From: a bacterium ADurb.Bin374
GTDB taxonomy: Bacteria; Riflebacteria; Ozemobacteria; Ozemobacterales; Ozemobacteraceae
Assembly: GCA_002068715.1 (NCBI GenBank)
Contig: MWAR01000185.1
Location: 1 to 14,248 of the forward strand
Length of the DNA: 14,248 bases
Direction of reading: 5' to 3'
Below, piece by piece: positions 1 to 6,978 of the stretch. Every line of letters starts with the position of its first letter. Position 1 is the first letter of the stretch. The notes under the pieces are model-generated. The model was not told the DNA's origin and did not search any database. It was given only the letters and a program-made list of their open reading frames with translations. The position numbers and the translations under genes are program-made.

Positions 1-1058
1 ATCTCCTCCTCGGTGACGAACGGTCCCTTCGGATTCTTCGCGATATAGGTCTCTAGATCCGGGATCGCCTTGTCCAGGCTTTTCGAGATCGAAAGCAGAT
101 ACCCGCGATAGAACAGCCCTTCGCTCATACTGTTGGGCCGGTCGTTGAGCAGATCGAGCCCCTTCTGGATCAGGCCGTTTTCGGGTTCCGAAAGGAACTC
201 CCGCTCCATGATGACACACCGCACGTATACCTCGATGGCCTTCGTCAGCTCCTCTTTTTCGAGGGCATCCATGGCTTCGTTGTACAGCGTGGCCGCCGGC
301 CCCGTCCTGAGGGTCCGGATCATGGGCGATGAAGCCCCTGACTTTGCCGGTTTTTCCGGTTTCTCAGACTTCCCGCCTTTTCCGACGGTCTCCGTGCGGG
401 CTGTTCCAGACGGTTTTTCGGATAAGGCGGACTTTTCTCCGTCAGGAGTTTCTCCGCCTGTTTTAGAGACGGAAACGGCCGTCGGCTGGCCCGAGGGGCG
501 ATCGGCGACAAGCACCTGCGCGCCGGGCGGAGGCGGGAGCGGGGCGACTCGTGACGGGTCTTCGGACAATTCGCGCAGGCGCTGGAGCGCCTGAGCGAAG
601 TCTGGATTCAGCGACAGCGCCTTTCCATACGACTCGCGCGCCTCCTGCATACGCCCCATCGCTTCGTAGGCGAGTCCCATGTTGTACGGCACCCAGTAGG
701 AATCGGGCTGGAGACGGCGGGCCTGCTCATAGCAGTGCAGGGCATCGGCATACTGGCCGGTCTTCTTGTAGAGAATGCCGAGGTTGTTGTAGGCATGGAA
801 ATTGTTCGGATCGAGTTTCAAAAGTCTAAAATATATATCAACAGCTTTTGAAAATTCCTTCTGCAGGGAATACTCGAGAGCAAGCTGGAGGAGGACCTCG
901 GTGTTCTCCGGGTCTTCCTGGAGCTTCTTCTGCAGTTCCGGAACCTTGCTCGACGCCATCTCCGTTGCGACCTGGCCATACGTCGGAACTCCGGGATCCG
1001 CCGCGAACAGCAACAACCCGGTGCCCGCCGCGACGAGAAGGCGGAAGGCCCGGGGCAT
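1..1058 (-). CDS. Exported TPR-repeat protein (3' end beyond window)
   Basis: The frame is open for 352 codons, from an ATG 19 bases after the spoVS stop to the window edge, so the C-terminus is missing. The N-terminus looks like a signal peptide: Arg residues at 3 and 6, then a hydrophobic stretch (about 7-20) with a small-residue region after it, so export is likely. Three TPR-type helical pairs follow at about 54-87, 88-121 and 122-155, with typical YNNLGILYKKTGQY and YNMGLAYEAMGR signatures and Asp/Asn-Pro turns. A Pro/Lys/Glu-rich linker (about 165-250) leads to a second helical segment from about 255 that looks TPR-like but weaker. TPRs mediate protein-protein contacts, and no enzymatic motif is visible. 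The start lacks a clear Shine-Dalgarno sequence, so translation may depend on coupling to spoVS. The partner and pathway are unknown. Confidence 0.85.
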   Translation of the reverse strand, partial: MPRAFRLLVAAGTGLLLFAADPGVPTYGQVATEMASSKVPELQKKLQEDPENTEVLLQLALEYSLQKEFSKAVDIYFRLLKLDPNNFHAYNNLGILYKKTGQYADALHCYEQARRLQPDSYWVPYNMGLAYEAMGRMQEARESYGKALSLNPDFAQALQRLRELSEDPSRVAPLPPPPGAQVLVADRPSGQPTAVSVSKTGGETPDGEKSALSEKPSGTARTETVGKGGKSEKPEKPAKSGASSPMIRTLRTGPAATLYNEAMDALEKEELTKAIEVYVRCVIMEREFLSEPENGLIQKGLDLLNDRPNSMSEGLFYRGYLLSISKSLDKAIPDLETYIAKNPKGPFVTEEE

Positions 1059-1077
1059 TCGAAGGGAAAGCGCTGTG

Positions 1078-1338
1078 TCAGCGGGCTTCGACGATGAATT
1101 TGATGGCGGTTTTTTCGTTACCGTCAATATCGATTTTCGCGAATGCAATGATGGTGACCAGTTCGATGCCTTTGGGGGCGACGTAGCCGCGGGTGACGGC
1201 GATGGCCTTGACCGTCTGGTTGACGGCTCCGGCTCCCACGGCGAGCAGCTCGACCCGTGAATCGTGTTCGAGAACTGCCGCGATGGCGCCTGCGACGGAT
1301 TTCGGATTCGACGATGATGCAACTCTCAATACTTCCAT
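1078..1338 (-). CDS. spoVS: Stage V sporulation protein S (SpoVS) family protein
   Basis: This 86-residue protein matches the SpoVS family along its whole length and at the usual size. It has the N-terminal MEVLRVASSSNPKSVAGAIA stretch, the central GAGAVNQTVKAIAVTRGYV segment and a C-terminal TAIKFIVEAR. SpoVS is a small Alba-like fold protein; in Bacillus it affects sporulation (spore coat and septum stages), but homologues also occur in non-spore-formers, so its presence does not prove sporulation. The start is supported by a GAGGAG Shine-Dalgarno sequence ahead of ATG. It has its own near-consensus promoter and is the first gene of a likely two-gene unit with the downstream TPR protein. 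The family call is secure; the role in this organism is not. Confidence 0.95.
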   Translation of the reverse strand: MEVLRVASSSNPKSVAGAIAAVLEHDSRVELLAVGAGAVNQTVKAIAVTRGYVAPKGIELVTIIAFAKIDIDGNEKTAIKFIVEAR

Positions 1339-1397
1339 GGTGTAACTCCTCTCGTTTATCTGCGACTGACGATACAGCGTCGTATGCTTCTCATTCC

Positions 1398-1426
1398 ATT
1401 ATAAGACCGGCACATCAACCTTGCAA
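1398..1426 (-). promoter_or_regulatory. Sigma-70-type promoter for spoVS
   Basis: On the minus strand, TTGCAA (1421-1426) is followed by exactly 17 bases and a perfect TATAAT (1398-1403). The predicted start of transcription is near 1391, giving a leader of about 50 bases before the spoVS ATG. The site lies just downstream of the fabF terminator hairpin, which fits a fresh transcription unit. The vegetative-type consensus suggests housekeeping rather than sporulation-sigma expression. Confidence 0.8.
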
Positions 1427-1439
1427 CGTCCCTGTGATG

Positions 1440-1475
1440 AAAACGCATCGAAGCGAAAAGAATCGCTTCGATGCG
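1440..1475 (-). terminator. Rho-independent terminator of the fabF transcription unit
   Basis: A perfect 13-bp stem (1444-1456 with 1463-1475) closes a six-base loop. On the minus strand it is followed by TTTT (1440-1443), and there is no T tract on the plus-strand side, so it terminates minus-strand transcription. It begins 21 bases after the fabF stop codon. Confidence 0.8.
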
Positions 1476-1496
1476 GATGACATGTGAGATGGGAAC

Positions 1497-2696
1497 TCAG
1501 ACGGCTTTGAAAAGCAGGCTCGCGTTCTGTCCGCCGAATCCGAACGAGTTCACGATGGCATGGCGAATCTTCGCCTCGCGCGCCGTGTTGGGAACGAAAT
1601 CGAGATCGCACCCATCGCCCGGCTGATCATGATTGATCGTGGGATGGAGGAAACCGCGGCTCATCTGGATCAGGGTCGCCACCGTTCCGACCGCTCCCGC
1701 GGCGCCGAGCAGGTGACCGATCATGGACTTGGTCGAGTTCACGGCTAGTTTTTTCGCATGATCTCCGAATACGCGCTTGATCGCAACGACTTCGACCGGA
1801 TCGCCGACCGGCGTCGAAGTTCCGTGAGCGTTCACGTAGTCGATCTGTTCGGCCGGAATCGAGTTCCAGGCCAGCGCCTGCTTCATGGCGAGAAACGCAC
1901 CCTCGCCGTTCGGATCGGGAGCGGTGAGATGATAGGCGTCGGCGCTGCAGCCGTAGCCGACAAGCTCGGCGATCGGCTTCGCGCCGCGCTTGAGCATGCT
2001 CTCTTCTGATTCGAGAACGATGGAACCGCTGCCTTCGCCCATGACGAAGCCGTCGCGATCCTTATCGTAGGGGCGGGAGGCTTTCGCGGGTTCGAAACCG
2101 GCGACGGTCAGAGGGGTGATGCCCGCCTCTGCGCCTCCGCAGATCATCGCATCGACGATCCCGAGCTGGACTTTCTGCCACGCCTCACCGATCGCATGGA
2201 GCCCCGAAGCGCAGGCCGAAACGACGCAGTAGTTCGGCCCCTTGAAGCCGTGGGCCATGGCGAGACAGCCGGAAGCGATGTTGCAGATCATCATCGGCAC
2301 CAGAAATGGGCTGACGCGGCCGGGGCCCGACTTCATATACGTGTCGTGCTCGGCTTCCATCGTGCTGATGCCGCCGATGCCGGTGGCGATGATGACGCCG
2401 ACGCGTGCAGGATCGAAATTCTCGGAGGTCATGCCGGCCTGTTTGATCGCCATCTCGCTCGCGGCCATCGCGAACTGCGAATATCGATCGTGGCGGCGGA
2501 CTTCCTTCTTGCTGATATACAGCGTGGGATCGAAATTCTTGACCTCCGCCGCGATGCGGGCGGTATGCTTTGATGCATCGAAGCGGGTTATGGGGCCAAC
2601 GCCGCTGACGCCCGCTTTCAGGTTGGTGGCAAACTCATCGATGCCGATGCCGATGGGAGTTACGGCTCCCATGCCGGTTACGAACACCCGTTTCAT
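1497..2696 (-). CDS. fabF: Beta-ketoacyl-ACP synthase II (FabF)
   Basis: FabF condenses malonyl-ACP with a growing acyl-ACP, releasing CO2, in the cytoplasmic type II fatty-acid elongation cycle. The 399-residue protein is slightly shorter than the usual 410 or so and has the KAS I/II layout. The nucleophile is Cys162 in VVSACASGLHA; the catalytic histidines are His291 in NAHGTSTPVGD and His328 in STKSMIGHLLGAAG, with Lys323 in the same motif. A Gly-rich C-terminal SFGFGGQNA completes the thiolase fold. The ATG start has an AAGGAG site nine bases upstream. It lies 37 bases after the FabK-like flavoprotein gene and is the last gene of the fab block, closed by a terminator. Cys-His-His identifies the elongation KAS rather than FabH, whose triad is Cys-His-Asn. 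Confidence 0.97.
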   Translation of the reverse strand: MKRVFVTGMGAVTPIGIGIDEFATNLKAGVSGVGPITRFDASKHTARIAAEVKNFDPTLYISKKEVRRHDRYSQFAMAASEMAIKQAGMTSENFDPARVGVIIATGIGGISTMEAEHDTYMKSGPGRVSPFLVPMMICNIASGCLAMAHGFKGPNYCVVSACASGLHAIGEAWQKVQLGIVDAMICGGAEAGITPLTVAGFEPAKASRPYDKDRDGFVMGEGSGSIVLESEESMLKRGAKPIAELVGYGCSADAYHLTAPDPNGEGAFLAMKQALAWNSIPAEQIDYVNAHGTSTPVGDPVEVVAIKRVFGDHAKKLAVNSTKSMIGHLLGAAGAVGTVATLIQMSRGFLHPTINHDQPGDGCDLDFVPNTAREAKIRHAIVNSFGFGGQNASLLFKAV

Positions 2697-2733
2697 CGTA
2701 ACGGACTCCTTATGATGGCGTGATTCCGGTTCT

Positions 2734-3687
2734 TCAGGCGTCGATGAACTCGAGGCCGTCGAAGAACATGTGGAAGATCTCCTGGACCGTCATGATCTTG
2801 CGAACCTTGTATACATGCTCGCCGGCGAAGACGAGTCCCCTGTCGAGATTGCCGTTTTTCGCTTCCTCGAGGGCCCTGACGATGCAGAAGATGTGGGAAC
2901 AACGCTTCAGACAGCCGTCACAGGTCTCTGGCTTGAACTTCCCTTCGGCGACGGCATCGGAAAACGACGTCGAAAGTGCGTTTCCAGGCAGCCCCACAGG
3001 GCTGTGAACCTTGAAGACGTCACCTTCCTTCGCCTGAAGATACCGCTGTTTGAAGGCATCCGCGGCGTTGCACTCGACGCTGGCGGCGAAGCGGGTTCCG
3101 ACCTGGACCCCGTCGACTCCGAGTTTGAGGACTTCTTCGAAATCCTCGCGATCGGTGACTCCGCCGGCGATCACGACCGGGATCTTCACAGCTTCCTTGA
3201 CGAGCGGATACAGCAATCGGGACGACTTCGTCGTGCCGAGATGGCCGCCCGCCTCCTTGCCCTCGACGACGACCGCCGATGCGCCGAGAGACTCGGCAAG
3301 CTGGGCAAGACGCGCGGTGGAAACGATCGGGACGACCGGGACATTGTGCTTCTGCCCGAGCGCCAGAAGGTCACGCAAGAACCCCGCGCCGGCGACAAGC
3401 AGGTCGATTCCTTCATCAACGGCGGTCTGCATCACGTTCATGAACTTGGCGGCGGCAACCAGACAGTTGACGCCGACGATGCCGCCGTTCGCAATGCTGC
3501 GCGCAAGACGGATCTCCGCCCTCAGCTCATCCGGTTCCATCCCGGAGCCGGCGATCAGGCCGATGCCGCCCTCGCGAGCCACCGTGCCGGCCAATCTGCC
3601 GGTCGACACGCGAATGGCCATGCCACCCTGGATGATCGGGAAGCGCGGCCGCAGATTACCTATGGAAAGCCGTCGAAGGATCTTCAC
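2734..3687 (-). CDS. FabK / nitronate monooxygenase-like FMN flavoprotein with C-terminal cysteine cluster
   Basis: This is a 317-residue TIM-barrel flavoprotein of the nitronate monooxygenase/FabK superfamily. Visible marks are the FMN-site start FPIIQGGM (16-23), the catalytic-His region EGKEAGGHLG (His149), and the phosphate-binding glycines IAGGV (173-177) and GVQVGTRF (193-200). It differs from the FabK encoded at 5887-6882 by a C-terminal Cys256-x2-Cys259-x3-Cys263-x4-Cys268 group, followed by a GLVFAGEHVYKV segment typical of clostridial-type NMO-like proteins. The start is a GTG at 3687 with a weak ribosome-binding site. It sits between acpP and fabF, so a role in fatty-acid metabolism (alternative enoyl-ACP reductase or redox detoxification) is plausible, but substrate and reaction are not shown by the sequence. 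Cysteine binding of Zn or an Fe-S centre is an inference. Confidence 0.85.
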   Translation of the reverse strand: MKILRRLSIGNLRPRFPIIQGGMAIRVSTGRLAGTVAREGGIGLIAGSGMEPDELRAEIRLARSIANGGIVGVNCLVAAAKFMNVMQTAVDEGIDLLVAGAGFLRDLLALGQKHNVPVVPIVSTARLAQLAESLGASAVVVEGKEAGGHLGTTKSSRLLYPLVKEAVKIPVVIAGGVTDREDFEEVLKLGVDGVQVGTRFAASVECNAADAFKQRYLQAKEGDVFKVHSPVGLPGNALSTSFSDAVAEGKFKPETCDGCLKRCSHIFCIVRALEEAKNGNLDRGLVFAGEHVYKVRKIMTVQEIFHMFFDGLEFIDA

Positions 3688-3709
3688 TGAACACTCGTTT
3701 CAAGTCACT

Positions 3710-3755
3710 GAAGAGGCCGCCCGACGGGCCGAAAGGCCCGGCAGGCAGCCTCTTC
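3710..3755 (-). other. Long RNA hairpin between acpP and the flavoprotein gene
   Basis: Arms 3710-3730 and 3735-3755 (21 bases each) flank a four-base loop. As DNA, 18 of 21 positions match. Read as minus-strand RNA, two of the three mismatches become G-U wobbles, leaving one C-U mismatch in 21 pairs, so the fold suits the transcribed strand. No U tract follows, so it is not a standard intrinsic terminator. A 3' stabiliser or partial transcription barrier behind acpP is a reasonable inference. Confidence 0.75.
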
Positions 3756-3770
3756 CTGTCTGGAGAGGCC

Positions 3771-4007
3771 TCAGGCCTTCTTCTTGGCGATGTAGTCGAC
3801 GGCGTCCTTGACGGTCTTGAGCTTCTCGGCGTCCTCGTCGGGAATCTCGATTCCGAAGTGCTCTTCGAGATCCATGACCAGCTCGACGGTATCGAGGCTG
3901 TCAGCGCCGAGATCCTCGATGAAGCTGGCTTCCATGGTCACCTGCTTCTCATCCACCTGCAGCTTGTCGACGACAATGCGCTTGACTTCCTCAAAGTGAT
4001 TAGACAT
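3771..4007 (-). CDS. acpP: Acyl carrier protein
   Basis: AcpP carries growing acyl chains as thioesters on a 4'-phosphopantetheine arm and is the shared substrate carrier for FabD, FabF, FabG, FabK and PlsX, all encoded nearby. The 78-residue acidic protein has the standard length and the attachment motif [13 protein letters not shown], with Ser37 as the modified residue. Helix III and the C-terminal IAKKKA are typical. The ATG is preceded by a strong AGGAGGT site, in keeping with abundant expression. It is separated from fabG by 57 AT-richer bases that contain a 12-bp perfect palindrome, and from the next gene by a long hairpin. The Ser37 context marks a fatty-acid ACP; no polyketide neighbours are present. 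Confidence 0.98.
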   Translation of the reverse strand: MSNHFEEVKRIVVDKLQVDEKQVTMEASFIEDLGADSLDTVELVMDLEEHFGIEIPDEDAEKLKTVKDAVDYIAKKKA

Positions 4008-4053
4008 GACGACCTCCTGTGGTTGTGTGCAAATATTCTGAGAAAATAGAATC

Positions 4054-4065
4054 AGTTATATAACT
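4054..4065. promoter_or_regulatory. 12-bp perfect palindrome upstream of acpP
   Basis: AGTTATATAACT is identical to its reverse complement. It touches the fabG stop codon and lies about 47 bases before the acpP ATG, in a notably AT-rich stretch for this window. It could be an operator or contribute a TATATAAC-like -10 element for a separate acpP promoter. No convincing -35 accompanies it and it matches no operator that I can name, so confidence is low. Confidence 0.3.
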
Positions 4066-4832
4066 CAGGACATTACCATTCCGCCGTCCACGGTGAGAAC
4101 CTGGCCGGTGATATAGGACGAGCGATCCGACGCCAGGAAGGACACGGCGTGAGCGACGTCGGTCGGCAGGCCGAAGCGGGCCATCGGCACCTGCGCAAGC
4201 ATCTGCTCCTTGACCTTGTCCGTGAGGACGGCGGTCATGTCGGACTGGATGAAGCCAGGCGCGATCGCGTTGGCGCGGACGCCGCGGCTTCCGAACTCCT
4301 TGGCGAAACTCTTGGTGAAGGCGATGATGCCCGCCTTGCTGGCGGCATAGTTTGCCTGGCCGGCATTGCCCATCAGGCCGATGACGGACGCGATGTTGAC
4401 CACGCTTCCGCGTTTCTGCCTGAGCATGACCTTGCACGCGGCGCGCGACATCAGGAAGGTGCCGGTGAGGTTGATCTTCAGCACGAGGTCCCACTGTTCG
4501 TCGGACATGCGCATGATCAGCCCGTCGCGGGTGATGCCGGCATTGTTCACGAGAACATCGAGGCTGCCGAGTTTCGTGACGGTCTCGGCAACGAGCTTGT
4601 CGGCATCGGCCGCTTTCGACACGTCGGCGACGCAGGTTTCGACCGTGCAACCTGCCGCGACAAGCTCGGCACGGGCTTTTTCGAGCCCCTCGGCGTTCAC
4701 GTCGGAGAGCATGATGGCGTAACCGTCGGCCCCAAGCACACGGGCGATCTCGAATCCGATGCCGCGAGCGGAGCCTGTCACAAGAGCGACCCGGCGGGTC
4801 TGGGACGTTGCTGCAGAAGCGTTCGTTGTCAT
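4065..4832 (-). CDS. fabG: 3-oxoacyl-ACP reductase (FabG)
   Basis: FabG reduces 3-oxoacyl-ACP to 3-hydroxyacyl-ACP with NADPH in the fatty-acid elongation cycle. The 255-residue classical short-chain dehydrogenase has the cofactor motif TGSARGIG (19-26), NNAG (96-99), and the active-site tetrad Asn121, Ser149, Tyr162 and Lys166 (YAASK). The C-terminal ITGQVLTVDGG is the usual FabG ending. The first dozen residues form a short extra N-terminal tail relative to most FabG proteins, but the upstream GAGG ribosome-binding site supports this ATG. The gene begins a new transcription unit with its own promoter after fabD and is followed 57 bases later by acpP. Many SDR enzymes look alike; the fab context makes FabG the clear choice. 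Confidence 0.96.
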   Translation of the reverse strand: MTTNASAATSQTRRVALVTGSARGIGFEIARVLGADGYAIMLSDVNAEGLEKARAELVAAGCTVETCVADVSKAADADKLVAETVTKLGSLDVLVNNAGITRDGLIMRMSDEQWDLVLKINLTGTFLMSRAACKVMLRQKRGSVVNIASVIGLMGNAGQANYAASKAGIIAFTKSFAKEFGSRGVRANAIAPGFIQSDMTAVLTDKVKEQMLAQVPMARFGLPTDVAHAVSFLASDRSSYITGQVLTVDGGMVMS

Positions 4833-4896
4833 GCGTTGCCTCGCGTCTGTAAATGTTCGTTATCTGCCAGGCGTAATCGGATGCTGCATCCTCACG

Positions 4897-4925
4897 CCGG
4901 AATGGGCTTTTTTACACGATTCCGG
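4897..4925. promoter_or_regulatory. Inverted repeat over the fabG -10 region (candidate operator)
   Basis: CCGGAAT (4897-4903) and ATTCCGG (4919-4925) are perfect 7-base inverted arms with centres 22 bases apart, about two helical turns. The -10 hexamer (4909-4914) lies between them, so a dimeric repressor bound here would block the promoter. No regulator gene is present in the window, and the sequence does not match a fatty-acid operator that I recognise. Confidence 0.4.
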
Positions 4926-4937
4926 ACGGGTTGTCAA
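4909..4937 (-). promoter_or_regulatory. Promoter for fabG-acpP
   Basis: On the minus strand, a perfect TTGACA (4932-4937) is followed by 17 bases and TAAAAA (4909-4914, four of six matches to TATAAT). It lies in the 119-base gap between fabD and fabG, giving a leader of about 70 bases. The consensus -35 supports a real sigma-70-type promoter that uncouples fabG-acpP from the upstream fabK-fabD genes. Confidence 0.7.
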
Positions 4938-4951
4938 GTGAACCGCTCCGC

Positions 4952-5890
4952 TCAGGAAGCGGCTTTCGCCTGGCCGAGCAACGCCGAGAAGCTCTCCGGA
5001 TCGCCGGCAGCAGCCAACTCCGCGCTCGGTGCGATCTTCTTGATCAGGCCGTTGAGCACCTTGCCGGAGCCCAGCTCGACGAACCGGCCGACTCCGTCGG
5101 CGACCATCTGTTGGATCGTGTCTTCCCAGCGCACCGAGCCAGTGAGCTGTTCCAGCAACTTGCGCCGGAAGTCAGAAGCGGCGGTCGTCGGGGCGGCATC
5201 GACGTTGGTATAGACAGGCACCTTCGCATCGCGGAACGTGACACGTTCGACGGCTTCGGCAAGCGCGTCGCGCGCCGGCTGCATCAGGGGCGAGTGAAAC
5301 GGTCCCGATACAACGAGCGGCATCACGCGTTTGGCCCCTTTTTCCGAGGCAAGCTTGCCGGCCTTGGCCACGGCCGCGGCCGCGCCGGAAATGACCAGCT
5401 GGCCGGGGCAGTTGTAGTTGGCGACGACGCAGACACCCTGGTCGGAAGCCGCGGCGCAGACATCCTCGAGGATCTTCCGGTCGAGGTTCAGAATCGCAGA
5501 CATCGCGCCGACACCGGCCGGGCAGGCCGTCTCCATCGCGCGGGCGCGGGCATCGACCAGCCGCAGGAGATCATCGTATCCGGCGACGCCGGCTGCATAG
5601 AGAGCGGCATACTCGCCTAGACTGTGGCCGGCGACCGCATCGAAGGCGACGCCGTCGCGGCGGGCAGCCTCGACCATCAGGGCCGAGGCGAAAAAAATGG
5701 CGGGCTGCGTGTTGATGGTCAACTTCAGGGTTTCTTCAGGCCCCACGAAGCACGCCTCGGTGAGCTTCCGGCCGAGAACGGCGTCGGTATGGGCCGCCAT
5801 TTCGGCCGCCCACGGATATGACGCCACCATGGCGTGCGCCATCCCCACCTTCTGGGAACCCTGTCCGGGAAAGACGAAGGCAGTTTTCAT
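4952..5890 (-). CDS. fabD: Malonyl-CoA:ACP transacylase (FabD)
   Basis: FabD moves malonyl from CoA to ACP, supplying the extender unit for FabF. The 312-residue protein has the family length. The oxyanion motif GQGSQ (9-13) follows the MKTAFVFP start; the nucleophile is Ser90 in GHSLGEY and the catalytic base is His199 in GPFHSPLM. The open frame extends much further upstream, but the extension only overlaps fabK in another frame. The family-typical N-terminus and the ATGA overlap fix the start: the fabK stop (TGA, 5887-5889) shares bases with this ATG, so the two are translationally coupled. It is separated from fabG by a promoter-bearing gap. Confidence 0.97.
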   Translation of the reverse strand: MKTAFVFPGQGSQKVGMAHAMVASYPWAAEMAAHTDAVLGRKLTEACFVGPEETLKLTINTQPAIFFASALMVEAARRDGVAFDAVAGHSLGEYAALYAAGVAGYDDLLRLVDARARAMETACPAGVGAMSAILNLDRKILEDVCAAASDQGVCVVANYNCPGQLVISGAAAAVAKAGKLASEKGAKRVMPLVVSGPFHSPLMQPARDALAEAVERVTFRDAKVPVYTNVDAAPTTAASDFRRKLLEQLTGSVRWEDTIQQMVADGVGRFVELGSGKVLNGLIKKIAPSAELAAAGDPESFSALLGQAKAAS

Positions 5891-6882
5891 GCGTTCGCCT
5901 CCTTCGCCAGATCGGCTGCGGCAGGCGCTGCCCGAAGGGCCGACATCTGCGCGGCTATCCGTTCGAATTCCTTGAAAAACTGCGTTTCCAGCTTGTCGAA
6001 AATTGCCGAGCATGGCTCGCAGGTTTCCAGCATGCCGCTGATCTGACCGGCCATGACCGACCCATCCTCGACGTCGCCCTCGACGACGGCCTTGCGCAGG
6101 CTGCCCTTGGCCATCTCGTCGAGCTGCTCGGGAGTCGCCCCCTTGAATTCTGCCTCGACGTAGCTCTTCGCGAGTTTGTTGCGGATGACGCGAACCGGAT
6201 GCCCGGTCGTGATGCCCGTCGCCACGGTATCGCGATCCTTCGCCTGGGCGACGACTTTCTTGTAATTCTGGTGCACCTGGCACTCATCGGACAGGATGAA
6301 CCGAGTGCCCATCTGGACCCCCTCGGCCCCAAGCGCGAACGCCGCCAGGATGCCGCGGCCGTCGCCGATGCCTCCGGCCGCGATGACCGGAATCGAGACC
6401 GCATCGACGACCTGCGGAACGAGCACCATCGTCGTGATCTCGCCGATATGGCCGCCCGACTCGTTGCCCTCGGCGATCACGGCGTCGACGCCGGAGCGTT
6501 CGAGCCGCTTCGCAAGCGCGACGGACGAAACGACCGGAATCACCTTCGTTCCGATCTCCTTGAATGCTTTCACATACGGCCCGGGGTTGCCGGCACCGGT
6601 CGTGATGACCGGAACGCGCTCATCGAGGCAGACGTTCACGTTTTCCGGCGTCTGGGGCATGAGCAGCATCAGGTTGACCCCGAACGGCTTCTGCGTGCAG
6701 GACTTGATCTCCCTGATCTCCCGACGAAGATCGTCGGGCATCATCGAGCCCGAGCCGAGCACACCGAGACCGCCGGCATTGCTCACCGCGGCGACGAGGG
6801 AAGCCGAGCTCACCCATGCCATGCCGCCCTGCAAGACCGGGTATTTGATTCCGAGAAGGTTCGTTATTCGAGTGGAGATCAT
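5887..6882 (-). CDS. fabK: Enoyl-ACP reductase II (FabK)
   Basis: FabK is the FMN-dependent enoyl-ACP reductase that replaces FabI in some bacteria and completes each elongation cycle. The 331-residue protein has the FabK marks: PVLQGGM near the N-terminus, EGNESGGHIGE with catalytic His145, VIAAGGIGDGRG for phosphate binding and GVQMGTRF. The C-terminal GSLRKAVVEGDVEDGSVMAGQ block is characteristic of FabK and missing from plain nitronate monooxygenases. The ATG has a GAGGA site eight bases upstream. It overlaps fabD by four bases and lies 96 bases after plsX, beyond a terminator-like hairpin. It takes the place between plsX and fabD where fabH is found in many bacteria. FabK enzymes are generally insensitive to triclosan. 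Confidence 0.95.
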   Translation of the reverse strand: MISTRITNLLGIKYPVLQGGMAWVSSASLVAAVSNAGGLGVLGSGSMMPDDLRREIREIKSCTQKPFGVNLMLLMPQTPENVNVCLDERVPVITTGAGNPGPYVKAFKEIGTKVIPVVSSVALAKRLERSGVDAVIAEGNESGGHIGEITTMVLVPQVVDAVSIPVIAAGGIGDGRGILAAFALGAEGVQMGTRFILSDECQVHQNYKKVVAQAKDRDTVATGITTGHPVRVIRNKLAKSYVEAEFKGATPEQLDEMAKGSLRKAVVEGDVEDGSVMAGQISGMLETCEPCSAIFDKLETQFFKEFERIAAQMSALRAAPAAADLAKEANA

Positions 6883-6927
6883 ACTGGTTCCTCTCTGGTG
6901 GGGGAAATGAAACGCATCGGTTCAGGT

Positions 6928-6963
6928 ACAAATAAAACCGGCGCAGGGAGTTCCCCGCGCCGG
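6928..6963 (-). terminator. Rho-independent terminator after plsX
   Basis: The stem 6938-6963 has 11 pairs with a four-base loop. The single DNA mismatch becomes a G-U pair in minus-strand RNA, and that strand then runs into TTTTATTTG. Orientation therefore points to ending rpmF-plsX transcription. No strong promoter is visible between it and fabK, so it may be a partial terminator allowing read-through. Confidence 0.75.
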
Positions 6964-6978
6964 ACGATTATCTTTTGA

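Noticed and set aside
2770..3690. 306-codon open frame on the plus strand
   Set aside because: It lies wholly antisense to the FabK-like flavoprotein gene, whose motifs are unmistakable; the plus-strand product is Arg/Asp-rich with no family features.
4000..4650. Minus-strand open frame inside fabG
   Set aside because: It is an alternative frame of fabG with an Arg/His-rich composition typical of shadow frames.
4149..5213. 354-codon plus-strand open frame crossing the fabG-fabD gap
   Set aside because: It is antisense to two confirmed genes and contradicts the promoter between them; no recognisable domain.
5891..6283. Upstream extension of the fabD frame
   Set aside because: It overlaps fabK in a different frame; FabD proteins begin at MKTAFVFPGQGSQ and the ATGA overlap gives a natural start.
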